Positions 7,244-14,004 of a stretch of DNA of 14,004 nucleotides are shown here, piece after piece; positions within the stretch are counted from its first letter, which is position 1, and each line of letters opens with the position of its first letter. A program made the translations under genes and the position numbers. A model generated the notes under the pieces. The model did no database searches. It was not told the DNA's origin and saw only the letters and a program-made list of their open reading frames with translations. Source of the DNA: CAZPAN01 sp964428485 (GTDB taxonomy: Bacteria; Actinomycetota; Coriobacteriia; Coriobacteriales; CADBOM01); NCBI GenBank assembly GCA_964428485.1, contig CAYRYP010000037.1, positions 1-14,004 of the forward strand, given 5' to 3'.

Positions 7244-7945
7244 CTACCACTCTATTGACTGGGCCGAAGCGGGGTTCGGATTGAGCTCCACCTTATGCGT
7301 GCGACCCTCCTTGATGTGAATGACCCTGTCGGCGATGGAGGTGAACGCCGAGTTGTGTGTGACGAGCACGACGGTGCGCCCGGTGTTTTTGCAAGTGTCC
7401 TGCAGGAGCTGCAAGATCGCCTTGCCGGTCTTGTAGTCGAGCGCGCCGGTAGGCTCGTCGCAGAGGAGGAGCTTGGGGTTCTTGGCCAGCGCACGCGCTA
7501 TGGCCACCCTCTGCTGCTCCCCGCCGGAGAGCTGTGCGGGGAAGTTGTCGAGCCTATGGCCTAGGCCCACCTGCTTCAGAACATCCGCCTCTGGCAGCGG
7601 GTCGGGACAGATCTGCGAGGCCAGCTCAACATTCTCGAGTGCGGTGAGGTTTTGTACCAGGTTGTAGAACTGGAACACGAACCCGATGTCGTAGCGACGA
7701 TAGTAGGTGAGTTCCTTGGAAGTCATTGCGCTGATCTCGCGTCCGTCGAGGGTGATGGTACCCGAGGTGGACGAGTCCATGCCGCCGAGCATGTTCAGAA
7801 GCGTGGTTTTGCCGGATCCGGAGGGACCCACGATCACCACGAGCTCGCCCTTCTCGATGTCGAAGGTCATGCCGTCGACTGCGGCCACCTCGATCTCGCC
7901 CATGTGGTAAATCTTGCGAACATCCCTGAACTCGACGAACGACAT
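7244..7945 (-). CDS. ABC transporter ATP-binding protein, LolD/MacB type
   Basis: The 233-residue ATPase has every motif in order: Walker A GPSGSGKTT (40-48, K46), Q-loop Q92 in FVFQFYNL, signature LSGGEQQ (139-145), Walker B LLLCDEP (159-165), D-loop GALD (167-170) and switch H197 in VTHNS. The short length and the FVFQFYNLV segment are typical of LolD/MacB/FtsE-like ATPases that pair with FtsX-type permeases; the permease follows directly, so the two form one complex with the ATPase on the cytosolic face. The frame is open 44 codons upstream, but the ATG at 7945-7943 is chosen because GGGAGG (7952-7957) sits six bases before it and the protein then starts MSFVEFRDV, as in the family. An alternative ATG lies at 7987. 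Confidence 0.95.
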   Translation of the reverse strand: MSFVEFRDVRKIYHMGEIEVAAVDGMTFDIEKGELVVIVGPSGSGKTTLLNMLGGMDSSTSGTITLDGREISAMTSKELTYYRRYDIGFVFQFYNLVQNLTALENVELASQICPDPLPEADVLKQVGLGHRLDNFPAQLSGGEQQRVAIARALAKNPKLLLCDEPTGALDYKTGKAILQLLQDTCKNTGRTVVLVTHNSAFTSIADRVIHIKEGRTHKVELNPNPASAQSIEW

Positions 7946-8031
7946 CCTTCGCCTCCCAGGCGCTTCCGTGATCGCTGCATTGGACATCCATGCCCAGCTG
8001 CGCACTTCAATTTGAACCCTACTTATATTTG

Positions 8032-8037
8032 AGTATA
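8032..8037 (-). promoter_or_regulatory. Possible -10 element of the ABC operon promoter
   Basis: On the minus strand TATACT lies in an AT-rich patch about 87 bases before the ATPase start. No convincing -35 is found at 16-18 bases, so this is a weak call. Confidence 0.25.
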
Positions 8038-8145
8038 GCGTAGCGTTTGCGTGCAACACTTGTACGCACCGCACCATACCCTTCCCAGCTGCGTAGGTCG
8101 GGGCTGCTGGCGCCTGCGTGATGCGCGGGCCGGGGAGGGGAGGCA

Positions 8146-8167
8146 GGAGGCGTCCGCGAGACGCTCC
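8146..8167 (-). terminator. Hairpin after nnrE, possible terminator
   Basis: GGA-g-GCGTC pairs with GACGC-TCC across a five-base loop (8155-8159), with one bulged G. It starts eight bases beyond the nnrE stop codon. Reading leftward the sequence after it is C-rich, not U-rich, so it may be Rho-assisted or only a 3'-end stabilising hairpin. Confidence 0.35.
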
Positions 8168-8174
8168 GTCCGGT

Positions 8175-9119
8175 CTAGTCGAGCACTCTGACGGGCTTAG
8201 GATCCACCCACGCGGGCCTGCGGAACCTGACCCTCCCGTTCGGCAGCGCCAAAAAGTCGCAGCTCTTGCCGTGCACGAGAATAGGCCTGTTCATACGAAT
8301 CGAGGCCTTTCTGGCGAGCTCGGCTGAGGAGAGGGAGTCCGACCCGTTGCTCACATCGACCCTGTCGTCGATTCCGTTGATGGAGGCCATCGCGGTCTCC
8401 AGCTCAGATTCCGAGAACTCTTTTAGGCCGGTGGGGCGTGAGTAGGCCAGCAGCATGTCGAAGGCCCGAGGCTCGAGCAGCTCATTCTCCTCGCGTATGG
8501 CCCTGATTCCTATGTCTGCGCAGACGAGCCTGCCTATCATCCCCTTTTTGGCGAGGAGTAGCCCGTTTTTGAACTGTCCGATGGTGACCGTGAGATCGGA
8601 CTTCACCGCGAGCGCGCCCCTGCCGGTATCCCCGTTCATACCGCTGTTTATGTCGGCGCTCACGACATATGCGCGCGACGAGTTGATAGTTTCGATGGCG
8701 ATAGCCGCGACGCCCCTCGGGGTGTCATGGAAGCCCGTGCCGAATATGCAGTCGACAATTGTGCCTTTGCCGGTGAGGGTGGCGTCATCTGGGTCGAAGG
8801 GAAGTATAAGGACGCCGAGCTTGCGCGCGAGATCCCTGTAGAAACCACCGTCCTCGGTAACTTTGTCGGACACCACGTGCAAGCTGCAGTGGATGCCCTC
8901 GTCGGCGAGCAGACACGCAAGCGCATAGCCGTCACCGCCGTTGTTGCCTCCTCCTACGAAGATCATCACCGGATCGTGGATCTCCATCGACTTCCTGATG
9001 CCGAGCGCGGCTCTTCCCATCAGCGTGGTACCCGGGGTGTAACCTGAGCCCGGGAGGATCTGCGCCTTGGCGGCGTCATCGCTTCTTCTCATGCACTCAA
9101 CGGATATAACGTCGATCAT
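8175..9119 (-). CDS. nnrE: NAD(P)H-hydrate epimerase (YjeF_N domain) without dehydratase domain
   Basis: This protein equilibrates R- and S-epimers of damaged, hydrated NAD(P)H so that an ADP/ATP-dependent dehydratase can repair them. The 314-residue product shows the YjeF_N hallmarks: LMGRAA (33-38), GGNNGGDGY (57-65), DCIFGTGF (123-130), SADINSGMNGDTG (154-166, catalytic-type D156), a TIGQFKNGLLL strand (179-189) and ADIGI (201-205). The usual fused kinase-like dehydratase domain is absent. Instead about 108 residues follow, of no recognised family, ending in a basic, proline-containing stretch (RVRFRRPAWVDPKP). The frame is open to 9290 but residues before MIDVISVECM do not fit the family; a GTG three codons upstream is also possible, since no start has a strong ribosome binding site. 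The ABC genes follow on the same strand after 229 bases, probably as a separate unit. Confidence 0.85.
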   Translation of the reverse strand: MIDVISVECMRRSDDAAKAQILPGSGYTPGTTLMGRAALGIRKSMEIHDPVMIFVGGGNNGGDGYALACLLADEGIHCSLHVVSDKVTEDGGFYRDLARKLGVLILPFDPDDATLTGKGTIVDCIFGTGFHDTPRGVAAIAIETINSSRAYVVSADINSGMNGDTGRGALAVKSDLTVTIGQFKNGLLLAKKGMIGRLVCADIGIRAIREENELLEPRAFDMLLAYSRPTGLKEFSESELETAMASINGIDDRVDVSNGSDSLSSAELARKASIRMNRPILVHGKSCDFLALPNGRVRFRRPAWVDPKPVRVLD

Positions 9120-9421
9120 AAACCTCACACCGCCTCGCGGCGCCCCCGTCCCCTTCTCGAACTCGAATTCGACTCGAACCCTCTGTGCCTTGCCGAGAGT
9201 ACATCTGGGGCCGTTTGCCCCAAACGCGCATTTCATTCCCGACGATGATAGCAAAGCGCGTTCTCCGTCGGTTGATTCGGATGCTAACATTGAGCGGTCG
9301 GTTCATTTGCCGGTCCGGAGTGCCGTTCTCAAACCTTCGACGGAGGTCAGTTTTCGGGCCGAGTACGCCCCAACGCCCCTCGGCGTCGGGGCATCATGTT
9401 ACTTGCGGAGGTGTGCTTTTG
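9120..9421. promoter_or_regulatory. Divergent spacer between nnrE and the UbiA gene
   Basis: About 300 bases separate the two divergent genes, so both promoters should lie here, but I see no clear -35/-10 pair. The nnrE frame stays open to 9290 without family-like sequence. Two structures stand out: the 10-bp palindrome TCGAATTCGA (9163-9172) flanked by more TCGAA words, and a strong hairpin at 9367-9392. Confidence 0.45.
9367..9392 (+). promoter_or_regulatory. Leader hairpin upstream of the UbiA gene
   Basis: GCCCC-A-ACGCC pairs with GGCGT-C-GGGGC: ten pairs, one A-C mismatch and a four-base loop CCTC. It ends 14 bases before the ribosome binding site GGAGGTG (9407-9413). There is no following T-run, so it is not a plain terminator; it could tune translation or protect the 5' end. 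Confidence 0.4.
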
Positions 9422-10468
9422 ATGACCCAATCGCGCGGACTCGGCTTCTGGTGGGTCAACTCCAGACCCCAGTCGCTGCCTCAAAGCGTGACTCCGGCCT
9501 TGCTGGTGATGTTTCTCGCTATCGGCCAGCCGGGATTCACCTGGTGGCTCGCCCTTCTCGCGGTTGTTGCCGTCGCCCTCGCACACCTATCGATGAACCT
9601 CTTTGACGACTACTTCGATTACAAGAAGGTCCAGACCAACTACCGCGATGACATGGCCTCGTCGGGAGAGCGTGCACGCACGATGAAGTGCCCCTATATC
9701 ACCTCCGGCCAGGCAACACTCCAGGATCTGCTGCACGTCTCCGTGGGACTGCTGGTGGCCACCGGGGTCCTCGCTGTGGTGATCCTGGTGTTTCGAGGGT
9801 GGCCGATACTAATCTACATGGCGCTTCTGGCGCTGTTGGGCCTGTCGTATTCCGGAGGGCCGCTGAAACTGGGATACCGCGGCTTCGGGGAGCTGGTGAT
9901 AGGGGTGCTTTTCGGCCCTCTCGCGATGACGGGGGTCTTCTTCGCTGCGTGCGGTGCCATCACCGTGGAGGCCGTTGTGATAGGAGTTGGTGTCGGGGCG
10001 CTCGTGGTCAATATCGTCTACGCGCACTCCATCCTAGACATCCGAGCCGATCGCAAGGCGGGAAAGACCACCCTGGCAGGGCTCATTGGGAACAGAAAGG
10101 CCATGCTGGCTGTGTTCGTAGCGCTGTATTGTTTGGCCTATGCGTGCGTGATCGTTCTCGTGGCGCTCGGGCTCTCCACCCCGTGGATGCTTCTTTCGCT
10201 GGCGACCCTTCCGTGGGCTGCAGAAGTAATCAGGTCGATCGCGGAGTTCTTGCGCAACCCAGATTCCGAGGTGAAGCGCAAGAGGTGGGCAGGCCCGATG
10301 GGGGATTGGGATAATTACTGCGCAATGGGGTTGGCGTGGTTCATGTACAGGTGGATGCTGGCACGCAATATCGCGATGTTCTTCTGCTTTGCCTGTATGA
10401 TCGCCTGCGTGTTGGATCTCGTGCAGCGTGCGATGGTGATTTCGTCCTTCGCAAGTTGGATCTGGTAG
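9422..10468 (+). CDS. UbiA-family prenyltransferase, MenA-like
   Basis: The 348-residue integral membrane protein attaches an isoprenoid chain to an aromatic or similar acceptor. Both aspartate motifs that bind magnesium-diphosphate are present: NLFDDYFD (59-66) and DIRADRKAGKTTL (206-218). The N-terminal NSRPQSLPQSVTPALL (13-28) and YSGGPLKLGYRGFGEL (143-158) closely follow MenA (1,4-dihydroxy-2-naphthoate prenyltransferase), with about eight or nine hydrophobic helices. MenA function in menaquinone synthesis is the best guess, but the protein is longer than usual MenA (~300) and no other men gene is nearby. GGAGGTG at 9407-9413 lies eight bases before the ATG, deciding the start although the frame is open further up. 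The radical SAM gene follows on the same strand, so they may be cotranscribed. Confidence 0.88.
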   Translation: MTQSRGLGFWWVNSRPQSLPQSVTPALLVMFLAIGQPGFTWWLALLAVVAVALAHLSMNLFDDYFDYKKVQTNYRDDMASSGERARTMKCPYITSGQATLQDLLHVSVGLLVATGVLAVVILVFRGWPILIYMALLALLGLSYSGGPLKLGYRGFGELVIGVLFGPLAMTGVFFAACGAITVEAVVIGVGVGALVVNIVYAHSILDIRADRKAGKTTLAGLIGNRKAMLAVFVALYCLAYACVIVLVALGLSTPWMLLSLATLPWAAEVIRSIAEFLRNPDSEVKRKRWAGPMGDWDNYCAMGLAWFMYRWMLARNIAMFFCFACMIACVLDLVQRAMVISSFASWIW

Positions 10469-10504
10469 AACGTTCGCCGCGCCCGGCCCGTGCAGGTGGA
10501 TAGG

Positions 10505-10526
10505 ACGCTAAACGAAACGCTAAACG
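10505..10526 (+). repeat. Tandem pair of ACGCTAAACG with 12-base period
   Basis: ACGCTAAACG occurs at 10505-10514 and 10517-10526 in the spacer between the UbiA and radical SAM genes. It may be a paired protein-binding site or a small slippage product. Confidence 0.5.
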
Positions 10527-10544
10527 TGGGGCGACGGCCCCGTG
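10525..10544 (+). terminator. GC-rich hairpin between UbiA and radical SAM genes
   Basis: GGGGC-GACG-GCCCC (10528-10541) extends by two G-U pairs and one C-G pair to eight pairs. No T-run follows, so termination would be partial at best. Confidence 0.25.
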
Positions 10545-10629
10545 CAGCAGCTTGGGAGAGGAGCTGGTTTAGTTGGCGAGGGATTGGAGCTCTGGGGGTT
10601 TCGGTTCGGTGGTGAGCGGAGCCTCCGTC

Positions 10630-11595
10630 ATGCCCGCTAGGAAGGCCTCCGAGGCGAGCCACGCGCCCTCGATCATCCCGATGAAGTCCCATTCGAAGGC
10701 GTCGGAGCTGATTTACCTGCCCAAGTGGTTTTTCGGCGCAAGGTTTCTGGGGAGGACTGCACCACTTCAGACGGTGCTGTTCGTCTCCAACAGGTGCAAT
10801 CTCGCCTGCGCACACTGTGAGTCGGCCACGCACGCTAACACCATCAGCAAGCCCATCACCCAGATCGCCGAGGAGCTCGAATACGCCTACTCGCTCGGCT
10901 CGCGCTTCGTGGACTTCGAGGGCGGAGAGCCCACGATATGGAGCGACGGGAACTACCGCATCAACGATCTGATAGCGCTCGCCAGTCAGATCGGGTTCTT
11001 CTCCTCCACCGTCACCACCAACGCGCAGCTGCCCTTCGACGGGCTGCAGGCCAATTCCATCTGGGTGAGCATCGACGGGACGCGCGAGTACCACGACGCC
11101 ATCCGGGGAGAAGGCGCATTCGACCGGGCCATGGCCAACATCGCGTCTAGCGGCCACCCTGCGGTCAGCATCAACATGTCGATTAACCGCATCAATTACG
11201 AATGCGTCGCCGATGTGATGGACATCGCGCGCGACAACCCCCATGTAAAGATGATGTCGTTTAGCTTCCACGTGCCGTACCGCGGCACCGAGGACATGAT
11301 GGTGGACTGGGGCGAGCGCGTGAGGATCCTCGACATGATCATCTCGCGCAAGAAGGCCGGCTATCCCATCATGAACAGCGTCTCGGCCATGGAACTGATG
11401 AAGACCAACGACTTCCCCAAGCGCTGTTGGGTCTCCAATTTCATCCTCGCCGATGGAACGAGGCTCGACGAGTGTCCGGGCAAGGCTGAGGGGATCTGCA
11501 ACATGTGCGGCTTCGGCATGGGCGCGGAGATGCACAGCGTGCTCACCCTGCGTCCAGATACCATCGCCGCCGGGCTCAGTCTGAGGGTCTCTTAA
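10630..11595 (+). CDS. Radical SAM protein with C-terminal auxiliary-cluster cysteines
   Basis: The radical SAM motif CNLACAHC (C56, C60, C63) binds the 4Fe-4S cluster that cleaves S-adenosylmethionine; DFEGGEPT (95-102) is the GGE motif contacting SAM, and VSIDG (146-150) is a conserved barrel strand. Four more cysteines near the C-terminus (C266, C282, C290, C293, the last in CNMCGFGMGAEM) resemble a SPASM/twitch-type auxiliary cluster. There is no cobalamin domain and no class C methyltransferase signature. The substrate is unknown; being next to a prenyltransferase suggests a lipid-quinone or other membrane compound, but no peptide precursor is seen. The start is uncertain: ATG 10630 has GGAG eight bases upstream; TTG 10573 (after GAGGAG) would add 19 residues and ATG 10681 would remove 17. 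Length 321 residues from 10630. Confidence 0.85.
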   Translation: MPARKASEASHAPSIIPMKSHSKASELIYLPKWFFGARFLGRTAPLQTVLFVSNRCNLACAHCESATHANTISKPITQIAEELEYAYSLGSRFVDFEGGEPTIWSDGNYRINDLIALASQIGFFSSTVTTNAQLPFDGLQANSIWVSIDGTREYHDAIRGEGAFDRAMANIASSGHPAVSINMSINRINYECVADVMDIARDNPHVKMMSFSFHVPYRGTEDMMVDWGERVRILDMIISRKKAGYPIMNSVSAMELMKTNDFPKRCWVSNFILADGTRLDECPGKAEGICNMCGFGMGAEMHSVLTLRPDTIAAGLSLRVS

Positions 11596-11862
11596 CCATC
11601 TTTCCCCAAAATTGTCTATGTAATGAAACTTGCATTATGCATCTATCGGATGCAACCAGCTCTATTGTTCGCCGTTTAAGCCTTGGTTTATATTGAACAG
11701 TGATGTTTGAGCGCGTTCATGTGCCGCGCACACACCCGTATTTCCCCCGATGGCAGCGCGATTGCCGCAGGACGTGGTGTGCGCTGCTCGTGGGCTCGTC
11801 TTGCGTCGATGGTGCAAGGCAGGTAGGTATTCGTATTTTGGGAAAAAGGAGAGAGGATCCCT
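11596..11862 (+). promoter_or_regulatory. Promoter-like spacer ahead of the OYE gene
   Basis: No gene is seen in these 267 bases. A possible promoter is TTGTTC (11665-11670) and TATATT (11689-11694) with an 18-base spacer. A dyad TGAAC-N16-GTTCA (11694-11698 and 11715-11719) lies just downstream of the -10, where a repressor or activator could bind. Other symmetric words are TTGCAT/ATGCAA (11630-11635, 11650-11655) and TGTGC-CGC-GCACA (11720-11732). The implied leader would be about 160 bases. AAGGAG (11846-11851) and AGAGG (11852-11856) provide the ribosome binding site. Confidence 0.4.
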
Positions 11863-13818
11863 ATGTACGAGAAGCTTTTTTCACCAGCGAAGATCGGAAA
11901 TCTGGAGATCAAAAACCGTATCGTCCAGGAGCCGATGGGCAACGCCTACTCCAACAGGCAGGGTGAGGCGACCGAGAAGGAGATCGCCTTCTACACCGAG
12001 CGTGCCAAGGGCGGTGTGGGCCTCATCCTTACCGAGACCATGATGGTGCAGAAGGGCACTGGTGGCGGAAACGACAAGCAGATGTCGCTCGCCTATGACG
12101 AGAACGTGCCCGGCATGAAGAAGCTCACCGAGTCTGTGCACAAATATGGGGCCAAGATTATCGCCGAGATCTACCACTCCGGTCGCCAGGGTGTGCCGGA
12201 TTGGGATCCGCAGGGCAAGTGCCCGGCACCCAGCGCGATCGAGTGCCAGCTCACCCACATCCCGGTTCGCGAGATGTCCCATGACGAAATTCTCGAGCTC
12301 GAGCAGGACTTCATCTCCGCAGCTAGGCGCGCCAAGGAGTCTGGATTCGACGGCGTTGAGATCCATTGCGCTCATGGCTACATTCTCAATGAGTTCCTGA
12401 GCCCCTACACCAACCATCGCACCGACGAGTACGGCGGATCGCTCGAGAACCGTACCCGCATCGTTAAGAACATCATCGACGGCATCCGCGCCGAGCTCGG
12501 CGACTACACCGTCATCGTCCGCATCTCCGTCGACGAGTTCCTCCGCGTCAACGGCATCGAGGACGGCATCGACCTCGAGATGGGCATCGAGATCTGCAAG
12601 AAGTTCGAGGAGTTCGGCTTTGAGGCCATCGACGTCTCCTCTGGAATCTACGAGACCATGAACGTTGCGTGGGAGCCCACCGGATACGAGCAGGGATGGA
12701 AGGCCTACATGGCCGCCGAGGTCAAGAAGAACGTCTCCGTCCCGGTCTTCTGCACCGCCGTGCTGCGCGACCCGGCCTACTGCGAGATGCTTCTTGAGAA
12801 CGGCACCTGCGACTTCGTTGGCTCCGCTCGCACGCATCTCGCCGATGCCTACTGGGCCAAGAAGGCCGAGGAGGGCCGCGCCAACGAGATCAGGCGTTGC
12901 ATCTCCTGCCTCACCTGCATGGAGACCCTCATGGTCGGCGGTCCCGAGGGAGTTCAGTGCTCCATCAACCCCGAGGCCGGGCACGAGGGCGAGTGGACCA
13001 ACTTCGACAAGGTCGGGGATGGCAAGCTCGTCGTGGTTGTCGGTGCCGGTCCCGCCGGTATGCAGGCCGCCCATATCCTTGCGAGGCGTGGCTTCAAGCC
13101 GCTGATCCTCGAGGCCAAGTCCGAGGTTGGAGGCCAGCTGCAGTACGCCAACAAGCCGCCCAAGAAGGATAAGATCCAGTGGCTCATCGACTACTACAGG
13201 GCCATGCTCGAGAAGCACGGCATCGAGGTCAGGCTGGACACCCCGGCTACCGTCGAGCTGCTCAAGGAGCTTGATCCCTACGCGATCATCTGGACCGCTG
13301 GTGCCACTCCGATTATGCCGCGTTCGATCGAGGGCATCGACTGCGATTGCGTCATCAAGACCACAGAGATCCTCTCCGGTGACATCAAGTTCTTCGGCAA
13401 GAAGATCTGCGTCGTTGGTTCTGGCATGACTGGTATCGAGACCGCAGAGTTCCTCGCCGACAAGGGCAACGAGGTCGAGGTCTATGAGATGCTCGATGAC
13501 ATCGGACCTGGCATGCACTTCCAGAACCTCATCGACGTCCTCGGCCGCTGCGCCGAGCACAACGTCGGGCTGTTCCCGAAGCACAAGCTGGTCAAGATCG
13601 AGGAGGGCTCCGCTCAGTTCGAGAACACCGAGACCGGCGCAACCGAGACCGCGACCTTCGATTACCTGGTCCTCTCCCTCGGCACCGCTTCCACCAAGCC
13701 CAGCGATGAGATCATGGCTGCGTTCCCGAACATCATCATCGCGGGTGACGCCGAGAAGGCCGGCAGGATTCAGCATGCTACCAGCACCGCCTATGTGGCT
13801 GCCTACAACCTGAAGTAG
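11863..13818 (+). CDS. Old Yellow Enzyme-family NAD(P)H:flavin oxidoreductase (2,4-dienoyl-CoA reductase / BaiCD-like)
   Basis: The 651-residue protein has the three-part layout of 2,4-dienoyl-CoA reductase, BaiCD/BaiH and daidzein reductase. Residues 1-345 form an FMN TIM barrel with YHSGR (H105), EIHCAHGY (H168, H171, Y173) and TDEYGGSLENR (187-197). C346, C349, C352 and C366 bind a 4Fe-4S cluster; the CX2CX2CX13C spacing is nearer to trimethylamine dehydrogenase than to E. coli FadH (X2, X3). Then follow an FAD site GAGPAG (394-399), an NAD(P)H site GSGMTG (519-524) and the FAD-binding AGD (627-629). Such enzymes pass electrons from NAD(P)H through FAD and Fe-S to FMN and reduce activated C=C bonds, anaerobically and in the cytosol. 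No CoA-pathway genes are adjacent, so steroid, bile acid, flavonoid or enoate substrates are all possible. It seems monocistronic, between its own promoter-like region and a terminator. Confidence 0.93.
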   Translation: MYEKLFSPAKIGNLEIKNRIVQEPMGNAYSNRQGEATEKEIAFYTERAKGGVGLILTETMMVQKGTGGGNDKQMSLAYDENVPGMKKLTESVHKYGAKIIAEIYHSGRQGVPDWDPQGKCPAPSAIECQLTHIPVREMSHDEILELEQDFISAARRAKESGFDGVEIHCAHGYILNEFLSPYTNHRTDEYGGSLENRTRIVKNIIDGIRAELGDYTVIVRISVDEFLRVNGIEDGIDLEMGIEICKKFEEFGFEAIDVSSGIYETMNVAWEPTGYEQGWKAYMAAEVKKNVSVPVFCTAVLRDPAYCEMLLENGTCDFVGSARTHLADAYWAKKAEEGRANEIRRCISCLTCMETLMVGGPEGVQCSINPEAGHEGEWTNFDKVGDGKLVVVVGAGPAGMQAAHILARRGFKPLILEAKSEVGGQLQYANKPPKKDKIQWLIDYYRAMLEKHGIEVRLDTPATVELLKELDPYAIIWTAGATPIMPRSIEGIDCDCVIKTTEILSGDIKFFGKKICVVGSGMTGIETAEFLADKGNEVEVYEMLDDIGPGMHFQNLIDVLGRCAEHNVGLFPKHKLVKIEEGSAQFENTETGATETATFDYLVLSLGTASTKPSDEIMAAFPNIIIAGDAEKAGRIQHATSTAYVAAYNLK

Positions 13819-13835
13819 ACTCTTCGGGTTACGCG

Positions 13836-13896
13836 CCGTGCATTCGTGCCGGGTTGCACGGTACACGCAGCGACGCCCGCCCGATGTTAGACGGGC
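13836..13896 (+). other. Two small hairpins after the OYE stop codon
   Basis: CCGTGCA (13836-13842) pairs with TGCACGG (13855-13861), and GCCCG (13879-13883) pairs with CGGGC (13892-13896). Neither is followed by a T-run. They probably form 3' leader structure before the main terminator. Confidence 0.3.
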
Positions 13897-13915
13897 TGGC
13901 AAGTTGAGAGTTCAG

Positions 13916-13951
13916 GGGTCGGGTTCTTCCAGTGAGAGCCCGGCCCTTTCT
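13916..13951 (+). terminator. Rho-independent terminator of the OYE gene
   Basis: GGGTCGGGTTC (13916-13926) pairs along its full 11 bases, with two G-U pairs, to GAGCCCGGCCC (13936-13946) across a nine-base loop, and TTTCT follows. It lies about 100 bases after the OYE stop. The remaining bases to the window end show nothing recognisable. Confidence 0.65.
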
Positions 13952-14004
13952 GGATCTGGCAAAGCGGCTTCCTACGTGCGGGTTGTGCGGGTTTGGGTCT
14001 GGCG

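Noticed and set aside
7946..8077. 44-residue N-terminal extension of the ABC ATPase
   Set aside because: The extension has no homology-like content; the internal ATG at 7945 has an ideally spaced GGGAGG and gives the family-typical start.
9120..9290. N-terminal extension of nnrE from the upstream ATG at 9290
   Set aside because: The extra 57 residues do not resemble the family N-terminus, and the upstream ATG has no ribosome binding site.
10315..11535. Open frame of 406 codons on the minus strand opposite the UbiA end and radical SAM gene
   Set aside because: No motif or hydrophobic pattern of its own and fully covered by genes with clear motifs on the other strand.
10630..11595. Radical SAM protein as a menaquinone methyltransferase
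   Set aside because: Class C (HemN-like) and class B (cobalamin) methyltransferase features are absent; the C-terminal cysteines point to a SPASM/twitch-like layout instead.
11881..13902. Long open frame of 673 codons on the minus strand opposite the OYE gene
   Set aside because: Low-complexity translation dominated by L, G, D and V, no family motifs, and it lies wholly opposite a gene with full domain structure; it results from GC-biased third positions.
1..14004. CRISPR array, tRNA or rRNA gene, insertion sequence, phage or toxin-antitoxin genes
   Set aside because: I looked on both strands and saw no regular repeat-spacer pattern, cloverleaf, transposase motif or phage-type protein.

Overview
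The window is high-GC DNA with an AT-rich control region. Gene style (strong GGAGG ribosome binding sites, LysR-controlled oxidoreductase genes, a long coiled-coil FtsX-type permease, a MenA-like prenyltransferase) suggests an anaerobic Gram-positive actinobacterium, probably a gut member of the Coriobacteriia. This placement is inference; there is no rRNA or marker gene here. A run of exactly 100 N (2389-2488) marks a scaffold join inside a transporter gene.

Left part (1-3900): a LysR-type regulator, cut by the window edge, is read leftward. A 513-base AT-rich spacer full of inverted repeats separates it from a rightward set: a metallo-beta-lactamase-fold hydrolase, an MFS transporter of anion:cation symporter type (interrupted by the N gap) and an SDR oxidoreductase. 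This looks like a substrate-inducible uptake-and-conversion unit: LysR senses a small molecule, the MFS protein moves it, the hydrolase opens an ester, lactone or thioester, and the SDR reduces or oxidises a carbonyl or alcohol. A strong hairpin at 3845-3887 separates it from the next unit.

Middle part (3940-9119): leftward genes. An ABC ATPase and a 1096-residue FtsX/MacB-type permease with a long extracytoplasmic coiled coil form a tight two-gene operon (13-base spacer). Upstream on the same strand lies an NAD(P)H-hydrate epimerase (nnrE) without the usual dehydratase domain but with an extra C-terminal tail.

Right part (9422-14004): rightward genes. A UbiA-family (MenA-like) prenyltransferase is followed by a radical SAM protein with C-terminal cysteines that could hold an auxiliary iron-sulfur cluster. 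After an AT-rich promoter-like spacer comes a 651-residue Old Yellow Enzyme of the 2,4-dienoyl-CoA reductase / BaiCD / daidzein-reductase architecture, closed by a good terminator at 13916-13951. The OYE, SDR, MFS and hydrolase together resemble the toolkit gut actinobacteria and clostridia use to reduce bile acids, steroids or plant polyphenols, but the substrate cannot be read from sequence.
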